Positions 1 to 6,883 of a stretch of DNA of 34,727 nt are shown here, piece after piece. The position numbers were made by a program, and so were the translations under genes. Origin of the DNA: JAFDZV01 sp966128725 (GTDB lineage Bacteria; Bacteroidota; Ignavibacteria; OLB7); assembly GCA_966128725.1 (NCBI GenBank), contig CBHYLN010000048.1:1-34727 (forward strand), in the 5' to 3' direction. Position 1 is the stretch's first letter, and each line of letters opens with the position of its first letter. The notes beneath the pieces are model-generated. The model had not been told where the DNA came from. It saw only the letters and a program-made list of their open reading frames with translations, and did no database searches.

Positions 1-2022
1 CACCGTGAAGGTCCACCGTGCCGTATCGTTCGTGTGCAGCGGATCCTGCGGATCGCTGATGATCGATGTAAGGCAGTAGGTACCCGGCCCGTTCTGCGGT
101 ACGAAGAACGACGCATCGGCATACACCGTGGTACCGTTGCCCGAGGCTTCGCCCGGCACGGTTGTCACAACGATGCTTCGCTGATACACAAGCTGACCGG
201 TAAAGCAGTCACCCTTGCGGATCTCGATCTTGGCCGGCACGTTGGTGGCATCGATGATGCCGTTGTTGCGATAGGCCAAGCGGATGTTGATCGGACGCGC
301 ATCCGGATAATCACCGTTGATATCGGGGAGCACGCCAGGCGTAAAGCCGGCCGGACGAGCCTCCAGCTCGATCTCGTAGCGGACCGTGAACGGCTTGCCG
401 CACGATGGCCACGGATGCGAGGTGTCGTTCAGACGATCCTCGTCATTGGCGAGGTTCGTGAAGACCTTGATATAGTAATCGCCAGGAGCGGTCGGGGTCC
501 ACGTGTTGTCGAACACGACGTCACGGAACTCCAGCGTATTCCACGTGCCGCGCACCGTTCCGGTGCCGGTGTAGATCCTGGTGCAGGTATTGTCGTAGAT
601 CTCGTAGCCAACCGGCACGTTCGTCTGCGGATCGGTGCCGATGTTCTGGAAACGAATTTCCGGCTGCATCGCGATGCCCACCGGGTAAACGGCCGGCAAC
701 TGCAGAGTGAACGTGGTTGGCTGGATGATGCTGAACGGACGCACGTCGTTGTCCCACGAGATGTAGAACGGCGAGTTCAACGTGTCGTTGGTGCGGTCCT
801 GATCAACCGGCGAGTTGAGATTGGTGTACAGGCGCACGCGGTAGGTACCGGCAAGCGCCGTCTGACCCGAGTTGATGATGCCGAACGTCACCGTCGAGGT
901 GCCGTTCTGCGGCGTCGGCGTCGGGAACGCCGTGCCCGTGAAGCTGGCCATCAACAGGTTGCCACGATACACGTCGGCATACACCGGCACGTTCGTGCGC
1001 GCGTTGACACCCAGGTTACGGAACGTACCGGAGATCTGGAACGTGGAGTTCTTCGGGTACACGTTGCCCGGACGTGCCGGCGTGTAGATCACCGAATCAG
1101 GAGCAACGTCGTTGTCGACCGCGGTAAAGCGGAAGCCAACGCGATTGCCACCGAGGCTCGGGAAGCTATAGTGGAAATACGGCGACACGACACCGGTAAG
1201 ACCGATATCGTTCGGCCAGTTGGCATAGGTCTCAGGAGTCTGCGTCTGATACCAGATACCGCCCCATGGCCACAGGACGTTCACCAGACCGTGACGCGTG
1301 CGCGTAAGAGCGACGGTGTCAGGGATGGCCGTTGGATCCAGCGTGATCAGGAACTTCTCGGCGTCGTTGCCCGATGCCGGGAACGGCGAAGCCGGGAAGC
1401 CCGAGTTCTTCAGACCGATAACCGCGCCACCGGAAGGATACTGGTTGGCACGATCAACGGAGTTACCGCTGTAGTGGAATTCGATCTTGTTGCTTCCCTC
1501 GAACAACTTGGCCTGGAACTGGCCCGGGTTGCGCGTAGGAGCGGCGACACCCTGCACGCGCCACTCGACGGTGAGGATGCGGTTCGGCGTAACGCCGTCA
1601 ACACGCCAGTAAACACCACCTTCAGGGGTGTTCAGCGGCTGAACGTCGCTCCAGTACGGCATGATGCACTGCGTGGCACCAGCGGTGCTGAGATCAGGCG
1701 CGCCGCTCGAGCTGGAAAGGCCGAACGAGATGTAGCCGTTCGCGCCAACCTTCAACACATAACCAGCTGTGTAGTTGGTGTTGATGAAGTTGAAGTTGAA
1801 CGGCAGGGTCAGGTTAAAGACCTGCGTATTGGTTGCCGTGGCACTGTTCGCGATAAGCGTCGTGCCCGGCTGCCCGATAATGGGCGTATACGCATTCGGG
1901 ATGCGTGAGGCCAGGTACCTGTTCCACGGCGTCTGTACCGCCGGGGGGTAAACCTGGGCCTGAACTATGCCGTTGGCGAGAACCGCCAGCATAGCCAGGG
2001 TAAGCAACCTACGAAACCACAT
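1..2022 (-). CDS. Large secreted CARDB-repeat protein, probable T9SS cargo (3' end outside window)
   Basis: The frame is open from an ATG at 2022 to the window edge, giving 674 residues with no stop, so the C-terminus is missing. An AGGAG ribosome binding site lies about 7 nt upstream. The first 23 residues form a signal peptide (MWFRRLL, hydrophobic core, VQAQ cleavage region). Residues about 40-250 resemble the beta-rich module of Bacteroidota surface proteins (LPFNFNF, VGANGYISFG, MPYWSDVQP, GGVYWRVDG, KIEFHYSG). Three CARDB-like repeats follow at about 303-410, 424-530 and 549-670. Two open with DNDV, and they end in DQDRTNDT, DEDRLNDT and DPLHTNDT. Such proteins are usually cell-surface or secreted, and a C-terminal sorting domain would be expected beyond the edge. 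Ligand and function are unknown. The signal peptide and repeats are seen; T9SS export is inferred. Confidence 0.85.
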   Translation of the reverse strand, partial: MWFRRLLTLAMLAVLANGIVQAQVYPPAVQTPWNRYLASRIPNAYTPIIGQPGTTLIANSATATNTQVFNLTLPFNFNFINTNYTAGYVLKVGANGYISFGLSSSSGAPDLSTAGATQCIMPYWSDVQPLNTPEGGVYWRVDGVTPNRILTVEWRVQGVAAPTRNPGQFQAKLFEGSNKIEFHYSGNSVDRANQYPSGGAVIGLKNSGFPASPFPASGNDAEKFLITLDPTAIPDTVALTRTRHGLVNVLWPWGGIWYQTQTPETYANWPNDIGLTGVVSPYFHYSFPSLGGNRVGFRFTAVDNDVAPDSVIYTPARPGNVYPKNSTFQISGTFRNLGVNARTNVPVYADVYRGNLLMASFTGTAFPTPTPQNGTSTVTFGIINSGQTALAGTYRVRLYTNLNSPVDQDRTNDTLNSPFYISWDNDVRPFSIIQPTTFTLQLPAVYPVGIAMQPEIRFQNIGTDPQTNVPVGYEIYDNTCTRIYTGTGTVRGTWNTLEFRDVVFDNTWTPTAPGDYYIKVFTNLANDEDRLNDTSHPWPSCGKPFTVRYEIELEARPAGFTPGVLPDINGDYPDARPINIRLAYRNNGIIDATNVPAKIEIRKGDCFTGQLVYQRSIVVTTVPGEASGNGTTVYADASFFVPQNGPGTYCLTSIISDPQDPLHTNDTARWTFTV

Positions 2023-2580
2023 AATGGCTCCTGTGAATTGTGATATAGGTATAGGTAACACCGATGATTTTGATTTGCCGAACGTACGGAAACGACGAAC
2101 CCCCGCTGTTGCGCCGATTGTTCTCGCGCGACCGCCTGGGATATGATTCGACTGTTGTTTCCACTGCCATCTCAACGTTGTACTACCTTTCGAAGGTACT
2201 CGGTTCATGTATCCAACCCCCTTCGAATATGGGATCAGACACACAAAAACGTCGAAACGAAGCAAATTAGCCCAAAATGAGACCTGAGACACGGGTAGCG
2301 CCGTGGACGACTGTTGTGCGGTAGAGCAAGGTGAGTACCATACCCCCCATTGCGAGGGATATGCCAAACAACCATCCGGCTGGCCCGGAATGGGGGTGTC
2401 TGGCTAGTGCACAGGGTAGATCTTCTGTAAATCTGTCGTCATTTTGGGCGCTACGTTCCGCAATCTACTGAATAGCCAAACCCACGACCAAGAGAAAAGT
2501 TTCCGCTTCAGCGTTTCATTCCCCCCCTTCAGATGGTATTTTTTTGGCCCAAATCTTATCCACATTCCTTCGGGAGCGGT
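2023..2580. other. Divergent intergenic region with nested inverted repeats
   Basis: This stretch of about 560 bases separates the minus-strand secreted-protein gene from the plus-strand symporter gene and is visibly AT-richer than its neighbours. No convincing gene is present; a 68-codon plus-strand frame at 2064-2270 has no ribosome binding site and no recognisable motif. It holds two inverted repeats, 2270-2280 with 2439-2449 and 2344-2351 with 2389-2396. A TATAGGTATAGGTA direct repeat at about 2045-2058 sits just upstream of the minus-strand gene and could overlap its promoter (CCTATACCTATATCAC on that strand). Promoters for both flanking genes must lie here, but none matches a consensus well enough to call. 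Confidence 0.5.
2270..2449. repeat. 180-bp segment bounded by perfect 11-bp inverted repeats
   Basis: GCCCAAAATGA at 2270-2280 is matched by its exact reverse complement TCATTTTGGGC at 2439-2449. Inside, CCCCCATT (2344-2351) pairs with AATGGGGG (2389-2396) across a 37-nt loop. The layout could be a small non-autonomous mobile element (MITE-like), a structured 5' leader, or paired regulator sites. No clear target-site duplication is visible outside the ends, which weakens the mobile-element reading. Confidence 0.35.
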
Positions 2581-4692
2581 ATGAGCTTCTTAGGCTTACA
2601 CGTTATCGACTGGCTCGTGATCGGCGCATATCTGATTGCGTTGGTCGCGATCGGCCTCTGGGCTCGCCGCCGGATCCGCACCATAAGCGACTTCTATCAG
2701 GGAAATCGCTCGTTTGGCCGATCTCTGGTCGCATTCCTGAACTTCGGGACGATGACCGACGCCGGGCAGACTGCCGGCGTCACCTCGGAAATCTATCGCC
2801 AGGGGTTGCAAGGCGTCTGGTTCCAGAACCTGGTGTTGTTTCACACACCGTTTCAATGGTTTATCGCCGCATTGCAGCGTCGGGCCCGGTATCTGGCGCC
2901 CGGCGACATGTATCAGCATCGGTTCGAAAGCCGCTCGCTGGCCGGGCTGTATGCCATTGTGCTGCTGGCCACGGCAATCGGCGCCAATTCGTTCGGATAC
3001 ATCCTCACCGGCAAGACTCTGCAGGCGATCATGGTAAAGCCCGCCGCCGAATATACGCCCGCCGAACGAGAAAGCGTGGAGGCATTCACCACGCTCACCA
3101 GGCTGCGAGCACACGATTACACCACGCTCAGCACGGCCGAGCGTGGTACGCTTTCAACACTTGAGGAACGGGAGAAACGCGGCGAAATCCGTGCCTTCGT
3201 CTCCTATCTGCCCCTGAACGTATTCTATATAGTATATGCGATCCTGATCGCGGCCTACACAGCCGTGGGAGGGCTGCTGGCAATCGCCATCATCGATGTG
3301 ATCCAGGGAGTGCTGATCGTCTTCCTGTCGCTCGTGCTCATCCCGATCGCGCTTTCGCATATCGGCGGGCTTGCCGGCTTGCACGACAAGGTGCCCGCCG
3401 AGATGTTCCAGTTGTTCGGCTCGTCGGCCACGAGCGACTATACCTGGTACTTCGTGGCCAGCTTTGCCCTGCTGAACCTGGTGGTAAACGCGCCAAAGAG
3501 CTTCACGATCGGCGGATCGGCACGCGACGACAATGCCGCGCGCGTGGGTTTTGTCAGCGGTTCGATCTTCAAGCGACTGATGATGATCGCCTGGGCGTTC
3601 ACTGGATTGCTGGCCGTGGGCCTGTACGCCGGCAAGATATCCGACCCCACCAGCGTGTGGGGCTTCATGACCCGCGACCTGCTGGGCGTTGGGGCAATAG
3701 GGCTGATGGTGGCGGCGATCTTCTCGGCGAATATGGACGGCAATGCAACGGTTTCGCTGGACGCGTCGGCCGCCGCCATCAAGAACATCTATCTCCCGCT
3801 CGCCCGCAACGCCAGCGAACGTTCGCAGATCATTCTGGGCAGGATTATCGTTGCCGTGGTGTTGATCACGTCGATCCTTGTTGCGCTGCAGATGCAGAAC
3901 CAGACCATCGCCGATGTGTTCACAAGGATTCTTTCGGTGTTGAGCATTGTAGGCCCCGCATTCTGGCTGGTCTACTTCTGGCGCCGGCTTACAACCACCG
4001 CGGTTGCCGTACAGATGAGCATCTCCATCATCCTTACCGTGCTCGCACCATTCGTGGCCCCGGCCGTGTTCCCGGGAATGCGCACCGACCAGGCCCTGGT
4101 TGCCCAGACCCACGAACAGGTAGTACAGGTGGAACATCGCGCATCGGCCGCCGATGTTGCCGCGGGAAAGGCCGTGGCGGTGGGGACCTCGATACCGTAC
4201 ACGGAGCGCATCGCACCGGCCGCGATCTACTTTGAATCGGTTGCGCGCGCAAACCCACATGATCCCGGCTCCGAGCTTCAGGGCAAGGGTCCGTTCCGAC
4301 CGCAGATCTGGCTGCTGAGCGCATGCGGGGTTGACTTCACCGGATGGCGGAAATCCAGCATCAAATCCGTGGCCATGTTATGTGACGCCATCGTACCGTT
4401 CATCATACTCATCGTGGTGTCGCTGTTCACCAAACGGAACTCCGAATCGGTGCTGCGCGACTTCTATGCGCGCATTCATACGCCGGCCGTGGCCGATCCC
4501 GTGCTGGACGCCCAATTGGTGCGCGAGAAGATCGACAACCCGGAGTTGGTGGAACGCAACAAGATCTTCCCCGGCACCGATGTGGAGTTCTGGCGCCCAA
4601 CACGCACCGACATCGTTGGGCTTGTTGCCTGCCTGGGCTTTGTTGCCCTGATCATCGCACTTTATACACTTCTGGCCTCCATCGGCTCGTAG
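2581..4692 (+). CDS. Sodium:solute symporter (SSS family)
   Basis: This is an integral membrane transporter of the SSS family, which couples Na+ influx to uptake of sugars or other small solutes. It has 703 residues and about 13 hydrophobic segments. The N-terminus (DWLVIGAYLIALVAIGLWARRR, here read as segment 1) is followed by the family-typical SDFYQGNRS and NFGTMTDAGQTAGVTSEIY region and by NMDGNATVSLDASAAAIKNIY in the core. The C-terminal FYARIHTP and the last helix match the extended SSS subgroup common in Bacteroidota and Planctomycetes. A hydrophilic insertion lies at about residues 155-190 and a longer one at about 490-590. The ATG at 2581 is chosen because GGGAG lies 5-6 nt upstream; an in-frame ATG at 2533 lacks this. 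The stop is 9 bp before the glycosidase start. The substrate cannot be read from sequence; the neighbour suggests a glycoside. Confidence 0.9.
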   Translation: MSFLGLHVIDWLVIGAYLIALVAIGLWARRRIRTISDFYQGNRSFGRSLVAFLNFGTMTDAGQTAGVTSEIYRQGLQGVWFQNLVLFHTPFQWFIAALQRRARYLAPGDMYQHRFESRSLAGLYAIVLLATAIGANSFGYILTGKTLQAIMVKPAAEYTPAERESVEAFTTLTRLRAHDYTTLSTAERGTLSTLEEREKRGEIRAFVSYLPLNVFYIVYAILIAAYTAVGGLLAIAIIDVIQGVLIVFLSLVLIPIALSHIGGLAGLHDKVPAEMFQLFGSSATSDYTWYFVASFALLNLVVNAPKSFTIGGSARDDNAARVGFVSGSIFKRLMMIAWAFTGLLAVGLYAGKISDPTSVWGFMTRDLLGVGAIGLMVAAIFSANMDGNATVSLDASAAAIKNIYLPLARNASERSQIILGRIIVAVVLITSILVALQMQNQTIADVFTRILSVLSIVGPAFWLVYFWRRLTTTAVAVQMSISIILTVLAPFVAPAVFPGMRTDQALVAQTHEQVVQVEHRASAADVAAGKAVAVGTSIPYTERIAPAAIYFESVARANPHDPGSELQGKGPFRPQIWLLSACGVDFTGWRKSSIKSVAMLCDAIVPFIILIVVSLFTKRNSESVLRDFYARIHTPAVADPVLDAQLVREKIDNPELVERNKIFPGTDVEFWRPTRTDIVGLVACLGFVALIIALYTLLASIGS

Positions 4693-4701
4693 GAACAACA
4701 C

Positions 4702-6753
4702 ATGCTCGACCATCAACCGCATCTGCCCGACACCGATTACTTCTTCATCGGCAACGGCACGATCATGGCGGCAATTCAGTGGAGCAGATGCCCGGCGGCA
4801 TCACCCTATGGAATTGTGCTCTGCGACCCCGAACGAATGTCCCGCAAGAACGGCTCGCTCCTGTTCCATCCGGAGCTGGGCCTTGCGCGCACGATGCTGG
4901 CGGTTGTTGTTAACGGTATACGCCATACGCCGCGCCATAACGACGTGTGTGCCCGATGGCAATTCAACCGGAACAGTACCGTGGTGGTGCAATGGAACGC
5001 AGGTCCGGTGACGGTCACCGAATCGTTCTTCGTTCAGAATGGGAGCTCGGCCCTGGTGCGCGATGTTGAAATCGCATCCCAAACGCCGGCCTCGGTGGTG
5101 ATCGAGGCAGCGCTTTATGCCAACCCGCTGTTCTTCGACCGGTTTGGCACGCGGGCCGGATCGGAACTGTATGCCGAAGGATATGCCGCCATCGGTATGT
5201 ATGCAGTGCCATCAGCGAAGGCGTTCGAGCGATTCCTGTCGCTGGATCTGGGAACCGTGCACACAACGCGGCGCGCCAGCATCCTGTACAATATTGAAGC
5301 CGTTGGAACACACGACGTAACGCTGTATCCGGCGGATCATGGCTCCAGCGTGGATGCCGCCATGGAACCGTTGCCCGTTCCGGAAGCGGATGCCGAGGGT
5401 CTGGGCGATCGGATCGCCCGGGCATATCGCATCGCCTGCTCCTCGCTTCGCGCCACGGTCTCCACGCTCGGCACGTTCGACGCATCGATCTGGCAGTACG
5501 ACTTCTCGTGGGGCCTGGATGCGGCGATGGTGGCAACCGCCGCCGCATGCTCCGGGCAATTCGAACTGGCGCATCAGGTACTGACCAACATCCTGGGGTC
5601 GTTGACCAACGCGCAGGGAATGGTGGCCGAGGCAAGCCGATTCCGCGGCGGACCGATGGCCGAGCTGAACGGCAACGGTGCCGTGCTGGACGCGTTATGG
5701 CATCACTGGCACCATAGCGGCGACGACTCGTTGTTGCGCGGCCATTGGGATCGGATCGTCGCGATTGCCGAGTATCCCCTGCGTGATGAGTTCAGCGACG
5801 CATCGGGCCTGCTGCGCGGCCGGCGGGACTTATGGGAGCGTACACCCTGGATGGGTGTGCGCGAAGGGTTCGAGCTTGCGCACCAAGTGTTCTGCAGCGT
5901 GGGCCTGTCGCGCGCGGCCGAAATGGCGGACATGCTTGGGCATGCCGCACTGGCGGAACGCTGGCACGCGGCCGCATCAAGGATCGCCGATGCGATGCTG
6001 AACCATCCAACGTATTCGCTAGTTGATGGCGGCGCGTTTGTGCATCGCCGATTGCTGGACGGCACCGTGCAACGCGAGCTTCTGGAGGATATCACGGCAT
6101 TCGACCCCGAGTACGCACCATACGTGCCAACAACCGAATCCAGCACCACGCCGCGCCGCTGCGAGCCAGATGCGGCCGCGTCGTTGCCGATGGTGTACGG
6201 GCTGGTGGCGCCCAGCGATCCGCGAGCGCTTGCCACACTGGAGCAATTGCTGGAGCTCTGGAACAGAACCGGCATCGGCGGATACTGCCGTTACCACCCC
6301 GAGTCCGATCCGGACTCGCCCGGCCCGTGGCCGTTCGCAACGGCATTTATCGCGGCCGCCGAGCTGGAAGCGGGGCTTACCGAACGAGCCTGCCGCTCCA
6401 TCGAATGGTTGATCAACGTTGCCGGCGCCGGTGGCAGTTGGTTCGAATTCTATGGTACGCGCCTGTCGCCGCCGCATCCGCCCACCGGCATCATCGTATG
6501 GGGATGGGCACAGTTCATCATTCTTGTGGTGCACCATGTGCTTGGCGCACGCATTCATGGGAATACACTGGTTCTCAGGCCCCGAATTACCGGCATCAAC
6601 ATTGTGCTCCACGTTGGGCGGCACCGGCTGACAGTGCAGGTGGATGCGCTGGCCAGCGCAACGCTCGACGGGCTGGCGATCGACGTAGCGGATGGCTGCG
6701 TTCGGATTCCCCTGCCGCTGAGTTCGGATCGACATCTCGAATTCCGCCAGTAG
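4702..6753 (+). CDS. GH15-like (six-hairpin) glycoside hydrolase, cytoplasmic
   Basis: This 683-residue protein has no signal peptide. The N-terminal 230 residues look like a beta-sandwich domain (FFIGNGTIMAAIQWS onward), and the rest resembles an (alpha/alpha)6 barrel: WQYDFSWGLDAAMVATAA near 262, DLWERTPWMGVREGFELA near 376, and GGSWFEFYGTRLSPPHPPTG near 577. By analogy with GH15 enzymes, Glu379 in DLWER and Glu582 in SWFEF are candidate catalytic acid and base; this assignment is inferred. An AGGA site overlaps the stop of the symporter gene and ends 7 nt before the ATG, so the two are very likely co-transcribed. Together they suggest import of an oligosaccharide or glycoside followed by cleavage inside the cell. 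Exact GH family and substrate are not determined. Confidence 0.75.
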   Translation: MLDHQPHLPDTDYFFIGNGTIMAAIQWSRCPAASPYGIVLCDPERMSRKNGSLLFHPELGLARTMLAVVVNGIRHTPRHNDVCARWQFNRNSTVVVQWNAGPVTVTESFFVQNGSSALVRDVEIASQTPASVVIEAALYANPLFFDRFGTRAGSELYAEGYAAIGMYAVPSAKAFERFLSLDLGTVHTTRRASILYNIEAVGTHDVTLYPADHGSSVDAAMEPLPVPEADAEGLGDRIARAYRIACSSLRATVSTLGTFDASIWQYDFSWGLDAAMVATAAACSGQFELAHQVLTNILGSLTNAQGMVAEASRFRGGPMAELNGNGAVLDALWHHWHHSGDDSLLRGHWDRIVAIAEYPLRDEFSDASGLLRGRRDLWERTPWMGVREGFELAHQVFCSVGLSRAAEMADMLGHAALAERWHAAASRIADAMLNHPTYSLVDGGAFVHRRLLDGTVQRELLEDITAFDPEYAPYVPTTESSTTPRRCEPDAAASLPMVYGLVAPSDPRALATLEQLLELWNRTGIGGYCRYHPESDPDSPGPWPFATAFIAAAELEAGLTERACRSIEWLINVAGAGGSWFEFYGTRLSPPHPPTGIIVWGWAQFIILVVHHVLGARIHGNTLVLRPRITGINIVLHVGRHRLTVQVDALASATLDGLAIDVADGCVRIPLPLSSDRHLEFRQ

Positions 6754-6769
6754 CGTTTCGGAAAGCCGC

Positions 6770-6777
6770 TATATTTG
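6770..6777 (+). promoter_or_regulatory. Possible Bacteroidota -7 box upstream of subtilase gene
   Basis: TATATTTG fits the Bacteroidota -7 consensus TAnnTTTG exactly and lies in the 130-bp gap between the glycosidase stop and the subtilase start. No matching -33 TTTG is found at the usual distance, so this rests on one half-site. The gap also contains GC-rich imperfect palindromes around 6790-6830. Confidence 0.3.
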
Positions 6778-6883
6778 GGGCTCGTATTACGCGCCGGGCC
6801 AACAGCGCGGCGTTATACGCGGCCCCCGGGCGTGGTGCACAGCCCCCGCCATCGACACGTTGTTCTCCTATTCAGATCTATCC

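Noticed and set aside
34..1908. A 624-codon open frame on the plus strand opposite the secreted-protein gene
   Set aside because: The product is Arg/Val/Ala-rich without domains, signal or ribosome site. The minus strand carries a clear signal peptide and repeated domains. It is a GC-rich antisense shadow.
2064..2270. 68-codon plus-strand frame in the divergent gap
   Set aside because: No ribosome binding site, no family resemblance, and unlike neighbouring codon use.
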